Below, one piece after another: positions 9,217 to 19,074 of a stretch of DNA of 64,000 nucleotides. The first letter of the stretch is position 1. Each line of letters opens with the position of its first letter. The stretch lies in contig NZ_SIHJ01000001.1 of the NCBI RefSeq assembly GCF_007859765.1, forward strand, positions 1,694,067 through 1,758,066, written 5' to 3'. A model generated the notes under the pieces. That model saw only the letters and a list, made by a program, of their open reading frames with translations. It was not told the DNA's origin and searched no databases. The DNA is from Posidoniimonas corsicana. Lineage in GTDB: Bacteria; Planctomycetota; Planctomycetia; Pirellulales; Lacipirellulaceae. A program made the translations under genes and the position numbers.

Positions 9217-10313
9217 TGCAGTTCGATCTCTCCGCCTTCTCTGGTCGACATCGCCCGGTAGTTGAGGTGGTCGATGTTGTTGGTGATGAACGAGACGGAG
9301 CCGTCGACCATCGCAAAGTTGACCCCGCCCGGGTGGAAGCTGCGGAAGCCCCTGATGCGTGGCCAGCAGTCGCGGCCGCCGGTCCCGTTAGTGCCGGTGC
9401 AGAAACCAGACTCCTGGTAGTTCCAGTTGAGCTCGATGCCGGTGATCGCCCAGTCGCCGTCGCTGGACCAAGCGGCGCTGTTGTTGTCCAGCGGCGAGGC
9501 CTCGCCCACCAGAAACGTCTTGCTTGTTCCGTCGGTGACCTGCCGCATCTTGACGCCGCCCTTGTAGTAGGTGGTGCGCCAGAACATGCCGACGCAGTCG
9601 GTGCCGTTGTAGCAGCGGAAGCTCGGGTCGTAGGTCCAGAACCCGATCGGGTTCTCTGGCGATGGCTGCTCGAAGTCCCCGTCGCCGGCGTTGCCCTTGT
9701 AGGAGGTCGTGGCGACCAGGGCTGGCGCACCGACCACGTTGGCGCTGCTGCTGAACGGGAACTGGTCGGTCCGCGGGCCGATGAACTCGTCACTCGGGCA
9801 GTTCAGCACCGCGGGCTGCTGCGCCAGGGCGTTTCGCAGCGCCGGGTCGTTGGCGTTGAGCCCGGTGCGGAGCACAGGCCAGCGGCCCTCCAGGAATGGG
9901 GCAAACACGTCCATCAGCGGCTGCTCTTCCAGGTAGGGGAGCACGCGCACAATCCACCCCCCGCCGTCCGGGCCGCCGGGCGCCCCGCCTGGCCCGGCTG
10001 GGAACTTGCGGTACGCCTCGGCGATGCCGATCCACCGCCCGGCGGTGCGGTCCGCTAGGTTGATCTCTCGCAGCGGCGTGGTCCCGGCGTAGTAGTCCTC
10101 GTCGACCGGGAAGTGGCCCATCTGGTCGTGGTGGTTGATGGCCGCGAGGGCGACGTTCTTGAGGTTCGCGACGCAGTTCGCGCGGCGCGCCGCCTCACGG
10201 GCGGACTGCACCGCGGGCAGCAGGAGCGAGATCAGGATTCCAATGATCGCGATCACCACCAGCAGTTCAACGAGCGTGAAGCCGGTTGGCGAGGGGGTAC
10301 GGGTCCTTTTCAT
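9213..10313 (-). CDS. DUF1559 prepilin-like protein
   Basis: 366 residues from ATG 10313, placed six bases after a GGAGG ribosome site; the ATG at 10319 abuts that site and is less likely. The N-terminus is a type IV prepilin/pseudopilin signal ([19 protein letters not shown]), cleaved and methylated after the Gly. It continues into [17 protein letters not shown] and [14 protein letters not shown], the hallmark of DUF1559. The C-terminal [13 protein letters not shown] region (residues about 325-340) is also typical. These proteins form a large planctomycete family of unknown job, probably anchored in or assembled at the inner membrane. It is followed by the coupled lipoprotein gene. Confidence 0.9.
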   Translation of the reverse strand: MKRTRTPSPTGFTLVELLVVIAIIGILISLLLPAVQSAREAARRANCVANLKNVALAAINHHDQMGHFPVDEDYYAGTTPLREINLADRTAGRWIGIAEAYRKFPAGPGGAPGGPDGGGWIVRVLPYLEEQPLMDVFAPFLEGRWPVLRTGLNANDPALRNALAQQPAVLNCPSDEFIGPRTDQFPFSSSANVVGAPALVATTSYKGNAGDGDFEQPSPENPIGFWTYDPSFRCYNGTDCVGMFWRTTYYKGGVKMRQVTDGTSKTFLVGEASPLDNNSAAWSSDGDWAITGIELNWNYQESGFCTGTNGTGGRDCWPRIRGFRSFHPGGVNFAMVDGSVSFITNNIDHLNYRAMSTREGGEIELQ

Positions 10314-10416
10314 GTCCATCCTCCAGTCGACATTTCGCGGCGGTGCGAGCAGCGCCGACGCCACGCGGCACGGCGTTCTCCACGCCGCCAACGGATGAGT
10401 GGTTTTGGATCGCGGG

Positions 10417-12198
10417 TCAACAGCACGGGCGAGCACGGCGGCGTCGGGCGGCGAGCGGGCCGGCCGCTGCTGCTAGCAACCACACACACGCGGGCTCGGG
10501 CGCCGCCGATGCGACGCCGCCTTGCGATGCGCCGTAGTTGTCGCGCCAGACCTCGTAGTCGGACGCGGTGAACTCCGAACCGAGCCCGTCACGCCACACC
10601 GTGTAGTCGGCGGCGTCAACGGTTCCGTCGCCGTTGAAGTCGCCCGGCAACGCGGGCGAGGGGAGACGGATCTCGATATACTCAATCTCAACGCCGACGA
10701 GCCCGGCGTCTGGGTTGGTGACGATCCCCATGTAATACAGGTTGAAGTCATCCAGCAGCCCGTCGCCGGGGTTCACGAACTCGAACGCCTGCTGAGAGGT
10801 GAAGTCGGCGAGCGGGATCTGGAGCGTGGTGAACGCGTCCTCGCTCAGGTCGGCGGTCTGGACCTCGTAGCGGTACTCCTCGCCGCCAACCCCAGCCGAG
10901 TCGTCACCGTCCATATCGTTCAGCACCACGCCGAACGACGCGGCCCGATCGCCGGCCTCCTGCGCGTTGGGGTTGAGGGGAACGAGTTTCGCCCGGATCT
11001 CAACGGTCGCCTCGTTGCCGTCGAACACCTGGTACCCCGGCTCCTGCCAGATGCCGAAGCCGCCGGTCTCGTCGTCGTCGTCGGTCTGGATGATCAGGTT
11101 GGTGAAGCCGTTCTGGTCGAACCTCTGCAGCTGGTCCAGCTCGCGGATGACCCGGAACTCGGAGTCCGCATTGTCGATGGCGCCGGACCCATCGGGGTTG
11201 GTTTGAGTGGAGAAGGGCGTGCCGAACCGCCGGCTGATGCCGCTCATCGCGTCCAGCCGCCCGACGAGCGTCGGGTCCGGGTTGATCGGGACAACGGTGA
11301 TCCGCTTCACCTCGATGTGCAGGCGTCCGACAATCGACTCGTCGTCGGTGAACGCGCTCTGGATATGAACCTGGCCGATGCCGTTGGGCGCTAGGTCCTC
11401 AAAGGTCCCGAAGTCGATCGCGCCCTCCCCCTGGATCGTGTTGAGCCCCTGGAAAGTCTGGTCGCCGCTGTTGAACAGGAAGGTCGGCCCAGTAAAGGTC
11501 CAGTCCGGGCCAACGCCACCGGCGCCGTCGCTAAGGGGCGTTGAGATCGTTACAAAACCATCGGAGTCCTTCTGGTTGGCGTCGTAGAACTCCTGGATGG
11601 TCATGCCGTTGCCCTGGTCGTCCGTGTAGCCGAAGCCCCACTGGTGCTGCTCGCCGGACCGCTTGCCCTCGCCGAAGCCTGGCAGCCCGTCGCGGTCCTC
11701 CACGACGAAGCCGTCGTGTGTGTCGAATTGGATATTGAAGACCGGCGCCTCGTTGGTCGGCAGCGGACGGTACACGACCTGGATCTCGTAGTTGTCCGGG
11801 TTGAAGTTGTGCCCGAAGCCGGCGCGGTCAAGGATGGGGAAGTCGTCCGCCTTGATGTCGAACACGTGGCCTGTGAGCTGGTCGAAGGGCGATTCGCTGT
11901 TCAGCGCCGAGTTGTACCCGGCGCCGCTGCCGTTCATCAGATCGCCGCCGCTAGCCGCGTCGGAGTCGTACACGAACGCGCCGTACGGGCCCACCGAGCT
12001 GACCTGGGTGGTGTCGGCGCCGTTGTACGAGAAGTCTCCGAATCCACCCCAGCCCGGTTGCCCGGTGGTGTTGTTGACGATCAGACCGTTGAAGGTCGCC
12101 GGCACGACGCTGTCTGCCTGAGCCGTTCGAACGAACAGGGCGAGGCCTGCGACGCCGCACAGCAGAATCGCCGGGCGTACTGAGCGCGTGAAGTTCAT
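10417..12198 (-). CDS. Secreted dockerin/PEP-CTERM protein with beta-sandwich domains
   Basis: 593 residues from ATG 12198, preceded by GGAGG at eight bases. A signal peptide ends near ARTAQADS. The N-terminal part has the motif [15 protein letters not shown], which recurs in related form in the proteins at 12.4 and 56.6 kb. A second beta-sandwich-like region contains [20 protein letters not shown], consistent with a carbohydrate-binding or adhesion role, but no family is recognised. A dockerin-like loop [13 protein letters not shown] and [11 protein letters not shown] precede the tail AAPEP, a hydrophobic segment, RRRR and a terminal Cys pair. It lies 103 bases upstream of the DUF1559 gene on the same strand. 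Confidence 0.75.
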   Translation of the reverse strand: MNFTRSVRPAILLCGVAGLALFVRTAQADSVVPATFNGLIVNNTTGQPGWGGFGDFSYNGADTTQVSSVGPYGAFVYDSDAASGGDLMNGSGAGYNSALNSESPFDQLTGHVFDIKADDFPILDRAGFGHNFNPDNYEIQVVYRPLPTNEAPVFNIQFDTHDGFVVEDRDGLPGFGEGKRSGEQHQWGFGYTDDQGNGMTIQEFYDANQKDSDGFVTISTPLSDGAGGVGPDWTFTGPTFLFNSGDQTFQGLNTIQGEGAIDFGTFEDLAPNGIGQVHIQSAFTDDESIVGRLHIEVKRITVVPINPDPTLVGRLDAMSGISRRFGTPFSTQTNPDGSGAIDNADSEFRVIRELDQLQRFDQNGFTNLIIQTDDDDETGGFGIWQEPGYQVFDGNEATVEIRAKLVPLNPNAQEAGDRAASFGVVLNDMDGDDSAGVGGEEYRYEVQTADLSEDAFTTLQIPLADFTSQQAFEFVNPGDGLLDDFNLYYMGIVTNPDAGLVGVEIEYIEIRLPSPALPGDFNGDGTVDAADYTVWRDGLGSEFTASDYEVWRDNYGASQGGVASAAPEPACVWLLAAAAGPLAARRRRARPCC

Positions 12199-12401
12199 CC
12201 AAGAAGCCTCCGCAAGGTGATGCATGGTTGGTCTGATTCGTGCCCCGAACCGACAGTCGCTTGCCCTACGGCTTGCCGGGATCCAGGTGCCCCGGTCACG
12301 CCGATCTCTCGACGCCCGACTCCACGAGTGTGCTAGAACGCAGCCAGAAGAGCTTGGCTCGCTCAATCTTCCGTTTGATTTCGTGCGCCCGCAGGCGCCG
12401 T

Positions 12402-13109
12402 CTACCGTCGACGACCGACGCCCATGGCGGCTACCGCCAGTCCAAACAACGCCAGGCTGGCAGGTTCCGGAATGGTGTAGATCCGCACCCAGTCGACTTC
12501 AACGTTGAGCCTGTCCGACGATCCAAACACGCTCTGGATCTGAATCTGATTCAATCCCGGGTTGTTCTCGCCGTCGCCGACACCCTGCGAGTTCTGCATG
12601 AACCCAAAGTTTGTCGCGTCCACCGAAATAAGATGGAACTCGCCGTCGTCGGGGATGCTGTTGAGGTCGAAATTGAACTGGTACTCCTCGGCGGTTTGCC
12701 CCAGAACGTCCACGTCGCGGTAGACGGTGTTGATGGTGCCGGCGGCGTTGTTGCCCAGCTTCCTGACTCGCATCTCCCACCAGGAGACCGCTGGGTCGAA
12801 ATCGATCGGCTGCAGGATTACCACGCCCGGCGCGATCTCTACCTGGGGGCCGTAGTCAACGCCGATGCCGCCGAACAACCCGTTGGACCCGTCGTCATCG
12901 GTCTGAACATCGAAGATTAGGCTGTCGGGGCCGTCGGTAATCGCGCCCGCAACGCTCAGGTCGCCGAACGTAAACGACCCGAATCCGTTTTGTGGGTTCG
13001 TCGGGATGGTCTGCTCCGAGAACTCAGCAATCAACACCTGGGCCGAGGCAGGCGACGCGGTGGCCGCCACACCTATGGTGGCCAGCACCGCAGCAATTAG
13101 TCGTTTCAT
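12402..13109 (-). CDS. PEP-CTERM secreted protein, unknown function
   Basis: 235 residues from ATG 13109, with GGAG eight bases upstream. It has a clear signal peptide (MKRLIAAVLATIGVAA to ASAQ) and a single beta-rich domain containing NPQNGFGSFTFGDLSV, DVQTDDDGSNGLFGGIGVDYG and NQIQIQSVFGSSDRLNVEVDWVRIY. The last segment is reminiscent of laminin-G-like or carbohydrate-binding folds. The C-terminus is textbook PEP-CTERM: IPEP, a hydrophobic helix, then RRR. No dockerin is present. The GFGSF motif and the QIQSVF/HIQSAF motif are shared with the next downstream protein, suggesting paralogous domains. It is the first gene of the - strand run that leads to the xylanase. Confidence 0.75.
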   Translation of the reverse strand: MKRLIAAVLATIGVAATASPASAQVLIAEFSEQTIPTNPQNGFGSFTFGDLSVAGAITDGPDSLIFDVQTDDDGSNGLFGGIGVDYGPQVEIAPGVVILQPIDFDPAVSWWEMRVRKLGNNAAGTINTVYRDVDVLGQTAEEYQFNFDLNSIPDDGEFHLISVDATNFGFMQNSQGVGDGENNPGLNQIQIQSVFGSSDRLNVEVDWVRIYTIPEPASLALFGLAVAAMGVGRRR

Positions 13110-13678
13110 GAGGTCACTCCACCAGAAAAGGGTGTCGAATCAAACACACAAACGAGGCGCCATCTACCTATCGTTCCTGGGGTCGTTCATTCGCATTGAC
13201 TTGAGGCTCGTCGGCTTGGGCCGCAGGGCTGCTCAAGTACTTTAGCAACAGCACTCAATCGTCAAGTCCAGACATCTCCTAGTGCGCGGCTCAGCGTCAA
13301 GGATCGCGATCAACCCTCTGCCGACCTAGACAAGGCCTTTGCCCAACCGGGCGGCTGCTTGTGACGAGTTTCAAAACGCAAGAAAAGGGAAGCGGGCGTT
13401 GGACCGTCGTGACCAAGCCGCCTGCTCAGCCGGAATATAGAAGGGCCTTGAGCCAAGGGTCAAGGAAACTAGCGGCGTTTTGCGCAATCGCGGAACCACG
13501 AGGCGCATTCGCAACATTGTTAGTTGAGAAAGCGAAAACACCCTATACCACTGCGTGATTTCATCTGCCTGGTGTTTAGTTTTTGCACTCTCTGCCGCTG
13601 AGAAAACAGTGAAGTGGAACAGACAACGACTAAATGCCGTTGCTCCGCACTTCTTTCCGGTTGCGCCGTTGGAAGTCC
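13110..13678. other. Non-coding interval with a possible bidirectional terminator
   Basis: No convincing coding sequence is present; composition is less GC-rich than the flanks. The arms aaaacacc (13535-13542) and ggtgttt (13571-13577) can pair. On the - strand the right arm is followed by a T-rich run, so this could end the tsaE transcript. A weaker inverted pair, acttgag (13199-13205) and ctcaagt (13232-13238), lies upstream of the PEP-CTERM gene. The promoter of that gene must lie here, but I cannot define it. Confidence 0.4.
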
Positions 13679-14158
13679 CTAAGCGCCGGGTTGGCCGAGA
13701 GAGGCCTTCAATGCGGCCGCGTCTTCGGGGGGCAGGCCTGTGATCGTGACGTGCCGTGACTCGCCGTCGGTCGGCTCGATAGTGATCCGCACCGTGTTGC
13801 TCGGCAGGCAGTTGGCGACCAGGTCGCCCCATTCGACAAACGTCAGGCCGACCCCCTCGAAGTACTCGTCGGGGCCGAGGTTGAGGAACTCGTCGTCGTC
13901 CTTCAGGCGGTACGCGTCGAAGTGGTAGACCGGCCGCGTGCCGGACGTGTACTCGTTGAGCAGCACGAAGGTCGGGCTGGTCACGTCCTCGCGGGGCGTG
14001 CCGAGCGCGGCGGCAACGGCCTGCACCAGTCGGGTCTTGCCGGCGCCGAGCGTGCCGATCAGCGAAATGGTCGTGCCCGCCGGCAGCGTAGCCGCGAGTG
14101 CCTGGCCCAGGCGGTCGGTGTCGGTGAGGGAGTGGATTTCGATCTCGAGCGGATTCAC
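13679..14158 (-). CDS. tsaE: tRNA threonylcarbamoyladenosine biosynthesis ATPase TsaE
   Basis: 159 residues from a GTG start at 14158. TsaE is the ATPase that works with TsaB and TsaD to put threonylcarbamoyl on A37 of ANN-decoding tRNAs in the cytoplasm. The Walker A motif GTLGAGKT is at residues 35-42. The family motif SPTFVLLNEY is at about 61-70, HFDAYRL at 79-85 (conserved Asp81), and FVEWGD at 107-112 in the Walker B position. Length matches the family. It is 45 bases downstream of thiL, forming a likely operon; the two enzymes have no direct metabolic link. Confidence 0.95.
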   Translation of the reverse strand: MNPLEIEIHSLTDTDRLGQALAATLPAGTTISLIGTLGAGKTRLVQAVAAALGTPREDVTSPTFVLLNEYTSGTRPVYHFDAYRLKDDDEFLNLGPDEYFEGVGLTFVEWGDLVANCLPSNTVRITIEPTDGESRHVTITGLPPEDAAALKASLGQPGA

Positions 14159-14203
14159 GGGGGTGTCAACAAGTGGTTGGAGGTTGGTAGTTAGTGGATC
14201 CGG

Positions 14204-15124
14204 CTAGCCATGCCAGAAGCCCGTCGGTTCGAGAGTGGTTGTGTGTCCATCCGCTTCTCGGATCTCCATGCCTGGTCGGGCAGTGACCTCGCCCACGATC
14301 GAAAGGCCGCACTCCACGGGACTCTCGCGGAGCATGGCTTCGGCGGTTTCTCGGGGCGCGGTCAGCAGCAGCTCGAAGTCTTCGCCATCGGACAGCGCGT
14401 GGTGCAGTGGGTCGGTCCCGTCCGCGGCGGCGAGTTGCTGGGCCGCCGGCGAGACGGGTATGGCGGCTGCGTCGAGCAGGGCGCCGCGGCCGCTGGCCGC
14501 GCACAGCCGGCTGAGGTCCAGCGATAGGCCGTCGGTGATGTCCATGCCGGCGTGCAGATCGTACCGCTGGTGGAGCAGCAACGCCTCCGCTACGCGGGGC
14601 GTGAAGTCGAGGTGGCGTCCGGTGATGCTGCCGCCCAGCTCGCCGGTCACGAGGATGGCGTCGCCCGCCCGGGCGTTGCTGCGGAGCAGGGCGCCTCGGT
14701 CGGTCGGTTGGCCAAAGGCGGTGACGCTGACCGTGAGTGGCCCGTCCCAGACGTTGGTGTCGCCGCCAGCGATGATGGTTTCGAACTGCTCGGCCAGCGG
14801 CAGCATGCCGCGGTACAGGCCCTTCGCCAAGGCGAGTGGGTCCGCGTGGCCGCGGGGGAGCATTACCGAAACGACGACCGCCACCGGCTTGGCGGCCATG
14901 GCGGCCAGGTCGCTGAGGTTGGCTGCGAGGCACTTGTGGCCGATCCAGCGTGGCTCGGCCTCGTTGAGCAGGAAGTGCGAGCCGTCGCCGAGCGAGTCGG
15001 TCGTCACGACTAAGTCAGCCGTCTGGCGGAGCGACAGCACAGCGGCGTCGTCGCCCAGCCCGACCCGCAGCAGCGGGTGCGGAGGGAGCGTCTTCTGCAG
15101 CCAGTCAACGAGGTCGCGTTCCAT
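14204..15124 (-). CDS. thiL: Thiamine-monophosphate kinase ThiL
   Basis: 306 residues from ATG 15124. ThiL phosphorylates thiamine monophosphate to thiamine diphosphate, the last step of thiamine cofactor synthesis. PurM-like fold motifs are all visible: GDDAA at 24-28, TTDSLGDG at 41-48 (metal and substrate Asp), NLSDLAAMAA at 69-78, AGGDTNV, a D-I-T-D-G-L-S-L-D-L segment near residue 196, and a late GEDFELL motif. Length is usual for the family. It lies between the HtrA-type protease gene (42-base gap) and tsaE (45-base gap). No TPP riboswitch was recognised nearby. Confidence 0.95.
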   Translation of the reverse strand: MERDLVDWLQKTLPPHPLLRVGLGDDAAVLSLRQTADLVVTTDSLGDGSHFLLNEAEPRWIGHKCLAANLSDLAAMAAKPVAVVVSVMLPRGHADPLALAKGLYRGMLPLAEQFETIIAGGDTNVWDGPLTVSVTAFGQPTDRGALLRSNARAGDAILVTGELGGSITGRHLDFTPRVAEALLLHQRYDLHAGMDITDGLSLDLSRLCAASGRGALLDAAAIPVSPAAQQLAAADGTDPLHHALSDGEDFELLLTAPRETAEAMLRESPVECGLSIVGEVTARPGMEIREADGHTTTLEPTGFWHG

Positions 15125-15166
15125 GCCGCGAGTTTCGCCCGCGGCGGGCCGATGTGCAAGCGGCGT

Positions 15167-16537
15167 CTAGCGGCGGCTGGCGCTCTGCTTGCAGGCGATG
15201 TGGCCAAACAGGGTTTCGCCGTCGCGGAGGATGTAGAACTTGACCGGGCCGCGGGTGGCCAGGTTGGCCCGGGTGGTGATGTAGCGGAGGTCCTGCTCGG
15301 AGGCGGTCTCCCACTCGTGCATGCCGACCAGGATGTCGCCGTCGCGGATGCCCTGCTTAGCGGCGGGGCCGCCGGGCCGCACGTCGACGACCCGCATGCC
15401 GCCGCGGTAGCGGGTGCTGAACTTCTCAAACTCGTCGTCGGGGACCTTGGCCAGGTCCATGCCGAGCAGGTCCCAGGCGAGATCGTCGTGGCGGTCGGCC
15501 GGTTGCGAGGCAACCTGCACGCGGCGGCCACGGGCGGCCAGCGAGAGCGAGACCTCAACCTGCTGGTCGTCGCGGAGCACCTCGACCGGCACCGACTTGC
15601 CGAGCGACGTGCCCAGCAGGGCGAGCTCGATGTCGAGCGGCCGCTGGGTTTCGGAGTTGTTGACGCGACGGATCACGTCGCCGGGACGCAGGCCGCAGGC
15701 AGCCGCGGGGCCGCCGGAGGCGACACGCCGCACCACCAGCCCGGACCCGTCCGGCGTCTGGCCGGCGGTCTCGATGCCGTGCCACTTGTTCTCCATCCGC
15801 TCGATGCTCAGCAGCTCGGCGGTGACGCCGAGGGCGGCGTCGACCGGGATGGCGAAGCCGATGCCCTGGGCCCCGGCCCGCACGGCCACGTTGACGCCGA
15901 TCATCTTGCCCTCGATCGACAGCAGCGGGCCGCCGGAGTTGCCGGGGTTGATGCTGGCGTCGGTCTGGATGAGGTCGTCGTAAGACTGCGTGTCGCTGAC
16001 CTGCACGTCGCGGTGGAGCTGCGAGATGATGCCGCGGGTCACGGTGTGCTCGTAGCCGTACGCGTTGCCGATTGCGATCACCGACTCGCCGGTCATCAGG
16101 TCGCTCGAGGTGCCCAGCGTGATAGTGGGCAGCGGCCGGCCGGCGTTCACCTTGATGACCGCCAGGTCGGTGCGGGCGTCGTGGGCGACTACTTTGGCGA
16201 TGTAGTGTCGCCCGTCGTCTAGCGTGACGTTGATCTGCCGCACCCCGGCGACAACGTGGTGGTTGGTGAGGATGTAGCCCCGCGGGTCGATCACCACCCC
16301 GGTGCCCATGCCGCTGACCTCACGCGACGCCGAGTGCCCGGCGCCGGCGCCGGTCGCGGCGATAACCTTCTGGCCCTGGATGTTGACCACCGACGGCGCG
16401 GCGTCGCGGACCGCTCGGACGACCGGAGTCATCCGCAGGTCCGAGGGCTCCGCAGCCCGCGCCGTGATTGGCGCCGCCAGCAGTGTGACGGCGACCAGGG
16501 ACGCAAGGCGGGCGGCGAAAACAGGTTGGGACTGCAT
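15167..16537 (-). CDS. HtrA/Deg-family serine protease with two PDZ domains
   Basis: 456 residues from ATG 16537, chosen because a signal peptide (MQSQPVFAARLASL to ARAAEP) follows immediately. The trypsin-like S1C domain spans about 35-240. The predicted triad is His94 (TNHHVV), Asp124 (RTDLAVI) and Ser201 (NPGNSGGP). A first PDZ domain lies at about 255-345 (GLVVRRVASGGPAAACGLRPGD). A second spans about 355-450 (GMRVVDVRPGGPAAKQGIRDGD). It would act in the periplasm on misfolded proteins or as a signalling protease. It is upstream of thiL in the same direction. Two PDZ domains make it DegP/DegQ-like rather than DegS-like. Confidence 0.92.
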   Translation of the reverse strand: MQSQPVFAARLASLVAVTLLAAPITARAAEPSDLRMTPVVRAVRDAAPSVVNIQGQKVIAATGAGAGHSASREVSGMGTGVVIDPRGYILTNHHVVAGVRQINVTLDDGRHYIAKVVAHDARTDLAVIKVNAGRPLPTITLGTSSDLMTGESVIAIGNAYGYEHTVTRGIISQLHRDVQVSDTQSYDDLIQTDASINPGNSGGPLLSIEGKMIGVNVAVRAGAQGIGFAIPVDAALGVTAELLSIERMENKWHGIETAGQTPDGSGLVVRRVASGGPAAACGLRPGDVIRRVNNSETQRPLDIELALLGTSLGKSVPVEVLRDDQQVEVSLSLAARGRRVQVASQPADRHDDLAWDLLGMDLAKVPDDEFEKFSTRYRGGMRVVDVRPGGPAAKQGIRDGDILVGMHEWETASEQDLRYITTRANLATRGPVKFYILRDGETLFGHIACKQSASRR

Positions 16538-16765
16538 CGTGCGGTGACTCGGGCGGGTGCAAACTTGGGTTCCGCACATGCCAGCAAGGGCAGGGCGCCG
16601 GGCGGCACGGCGGCTAGACCGTGTCACGAAGAGTGGGATCGGCCCCCTCTCACGATCGGCTTAAGCCGTACAATTGGGCCCCGTCACAGATAGCCCAGTT
16701 TGCCACAGGGTGTTTCCGAAGCACGACTTTCGCCCCATTTCCGAGGTTTGACTGGCGGCCGCCTA

Positions 16766-17167
16766 TCACCAACCGACCGGTCCCGACGCGGGGTAGCCGA
16801 TCGGTTGCGGCGCGAACGCGGGCCGCACCGGCACCGGCAGGAACCGTCCCGGTGGACCGGGATCGACGTACGGCGGCTGCGACCCCGGGTTGGGGATCAG
16901 CGGGCAGTCACGGCACGAGATCGGGCAGTCGCCGCTGACGTAGCAACCAGCCGGTTGCGCGGCTGCTGGCGCTGGCGCGGGCTCGCTGCAGGTGCCGTCG
17001 CAAGGCGCGGCGGAGGTGTGCGACGCCGGGATCCAGTTTTCGTTGAGGTAGTCGACACAGTCGGCGGTGATCGACGGCTCGATCGGCCCGCGTGGCAGCC
17101 CAACGGTGCAGCCGGCCGCCGGGAACAGCATCGCCGCTGCGGACAGCATGAGTAGGTAGGTTTTCAT
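16766..17167 (-). CDS. Small Cys- and Pro-rich lipoprotein
   Basis: 133 residues from ATG 17167. The signal MKTYLLMLSAAAMLFPAAGC ends in a lipobox, with Cys20 as the lipidation site. The mature part contains three clustered Cys-containing stretches (APCDGTCSEP, GCYVSGDCPISCRDCP) and a Pro-rich end (PPYVDPGPPGRFLPVPVRP). I recognise no family. The Cys clusters could form disulfides in the envelope. It stands alone between the protease and polX genes, with a gap of 107 bases to polX. Confidence 0.65.
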   Translation of the reverse strand: MKTYLLMLSAAAMLFPAAGCTVGLPRGPIEPSITADCVDYLNENWIPASHTSAAPCDGTCSEPAPAPAAAQPAGCYVSGDCPISCRDCPLIPNPGSQPPYVDPGPPGRFLPVPVRPAFAPQPIGYPASGPVGW

Positions 17168-17274
17168 CGAACAACGCCAACAGGAACCGAGCGACCATCC
17201 ATGCGCACGTTTCCCCCCGCCTTTGTCGATCGGCGCCAGCGGCCCGCAGCCCCAGCCAAAGCGGCAAACTCGCC

Positions 17275-19026
17275 CTAATCAGGCAGGTCGGCCGCCTGCT
17301 TTGCTAGCAGCGGCTTCAGGTCGCGCCACGCCCGTGTGTTGGCCACGTCCGCGGCTGTCAGCCCCGCGCGGCGGGCCTGCTTGACGCCGTACTGCAGAAC
17401 GTCCATCCCCTCGGTGTGGTGCGCGTCGCTGCTGATGACGATCGGCACGCCGAGTCGCTTCGCGATGGCGCAGTGGGAGTCGTCCAGGTCGAGCCGGGCC
17501 GGATTGGCGTTGAGTTCCAGTAGCTTGTTGTGCTGGGCGGCCACCTCGATCAGCTGGTCGACGTCCAGGTCGTAGGGCTCGCGGCGGTTGATCAGCCGGC
17601 CGGTCGGATGGGCGATGATCGACACGCTCGGGTGCTGGACGGCGAACAGCAGCCGCTGCATGATTTTCTCGCGGGGCTGCTTCTGACCGTAGTGCAGGCT
17701 TGCGACCACCCAGTCGGCCTCGGCCAGAACATCGTCGTCCAAGTCCATCTCGCCTGACTCGAGGATGTCGCACTCGATGCCCTTGAGGATGACGATGTCG
17801 TCGTACTCAGGGCGGAGGCGGTCGATCTCCTCCCACTGCGCCCGCAGCCGGCCCGAGTCCAGCCCGCCGGCCATGGAGACCCGCTTCGAGTGGTCGGTGA
17901 TGGCGATGTACTCGCGGCCCCGCTGGCGGGCGGCTTCGACCATCTCGCGGAGCGTCGCCTTGCCGTCGGTCGCGTTGGTGTGCATGTGCAGGTCGCCGCG
18001 CAGGTCGGCCAGCTCGATCAGGTCGGGCATGCCGCCTTCGGAGGCGAGCTCGAACTCGCCCCGCGCCTCGCGGAGCTCAGGCGGGAAGAGCGGCAGGCCG
18101 AGCGATTGGTAGACTTCTTCCTCAGTGGCGCCCGCGACCCGCTCGCCCTGTTCCCCCTCTTCGGTCAGGCGGAACACGCCCCACTCGTTGACCCTCAGGC
18201 CCTGCTGCTTGGCGAGGCCGCGGACCTCCACGTTGTGCTCTTTGCTGCCCGTGAAGTACTGCAGCGCCGCGCCGAACGACTCGGAGGGAACCACCCGCAG
18301 GTCGACCTGCAACTGGCTGTCGAGGCGAACCGACATCTTGGTGTCGCCGCGGGCGATCACCTCGGCGACGCCGGGGAACTCGCCCAGGCGGTCCATCACC
18401 GCGCCGACGTCGGTCGAGTCGGCCAGCAGGTCGATGTCGCCGACGGTTTCCTTGCCGCGGCGGTAGCTGCCCGCCGCCTCGAGCTGCTTGACCTGCCCCA
18501 GCGGGCGGAGGTGGTCGAGCAGCGCCTGGACCACCTCATCCGCCGCCGCCCAGTAGATCCGGTCGTTGGCGCGCTCCGCCAGCGCGATGCCGGCCAGGAT
18601 CGTCTCCTCGGTCTTCTTGCCGAAGCCCTTCAGCTCGCGGACCTTGCCCTCCTCGCAGGCGGCGCGGAGCATGTCGAGCGAGGCGATGCTCAGCTCGTTG
18701 TACAGGGCGGCCGCCTTCTTGGGGCCCAGCCCCGGCACGCGGAGCATCGGCAGCACCGACGCGGGGACCTGCTGCTCGAGCTCGGCGAGCATCGGCAGCG
18801 ACCCGGTCCGCACCAGCGTGGCGATCTTCTCCGCCAGGTCCTTGCCGATTCCGTCGATGTCGGTCAGGTCGGCGCCGTCCGCCACCAGCTGTGAGAGCGG
18901 CTGCGGCAGGTCCTTCAGCTTGCGGGCGCCGTTGCGGTAGGCGCGGACCCGGAACGGGTTGGCGTTCTGAAACTCGAGCAGGTCCGCGACCTGGTCGAAC
19001 ACGGCGGAGATCTCGCGGTTGGTCAT
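17275..19026 (-). CDS. polX: DNA polymerase X family protein with PHP domain (PolX)
   Basis: 583 residues from ATG 19026. Bacterial PolX is a gap-filling repair polymerase fused to a PHP phosphoesterase that gives 3'-5' exonuclease or AP-endonuclease activity. Visible parts: an N-terminal helix-hairpin-helix region (NPFRVRAYRNGA; DIDGIGKDLAEKI; VPGLGPKKA); the nucleotidyltransferase motif GSYRRGKETVGDID with Asp197 and Asp199, and a third Asp at about 242 (LQVDLRVV); and a PHP domain from about 344 with DLHMHT (His347, His349), ITDHS, ECDI and SSDAHH. Domain order and length match the family. It is followed 48 bases upstream on the same strand by the sthA-type gene. Confidence 0.95.
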   Translation of the reverse strand: MTNREISAVFDQVADLLEFQNANPFRVRAYRNGARKLKDLPQPLSQLVADGADLTDIDGIGKDLAEKIATLVRTGSLPMLAELEQQVPASVLPMLRVPGLGPKKAAALYNELSIASLDMLRAACEEGKVRELKGFGKKTEETILAGIALAERANDRIYWAAADEVVQALLDHLRPLGQVKQLEAAGSYRRGKETVGDIDLLADSTDVGAVMDRLGEFPGVAEVIARGDTKMSVRLDSQLQVDLRVVPSESFGAALQYFTGSKEHNVEVRGLAKQQGLRVNEWGVFRLTEEGEQGERVAGATEEEVYQSLGLPLFPPELREARGEFELASEGGMPDLIELADLRGDLHMHTNATDGKATLREMVEAARQRGREYIAITDHSKRVSMAGGLDSGRLRAQWEEIDRLRPEYDDIVILKGIECDILESGEMDLDDDVLAEADWVVASLHYGQKQPREKIMQRLLFAVQHPSVSIIAHPTGRLINRREPYDLDVDQLIEVAAQHNKLLELNANPARLDLDDSHCAIAKRLGVPIVISSDAHHTEGMDVLQYGVKQARRAGLTAADVANTRAWRDLKPLLAKQAADLPD

Positions 19027-19074
19027 GCGGCGGATTGTACCACAGCGTGCCGCCGTGGTGACGCCGTCCGACCG

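Noticed and set aside
6686-13109. A classical polysaccharide utilisation locus with SusC/SusD
   Set aside because: No TonB receptor, SusD-like protein or dedicated regulator is in the window; only the xylanase and binding-type proteins are seen.
13199-13238. Terminator for the PEP-CTERM gene region
   Set aside because: The 7-bp stem with a long loop lies upstream of the gene start on that strand and has no T tract.
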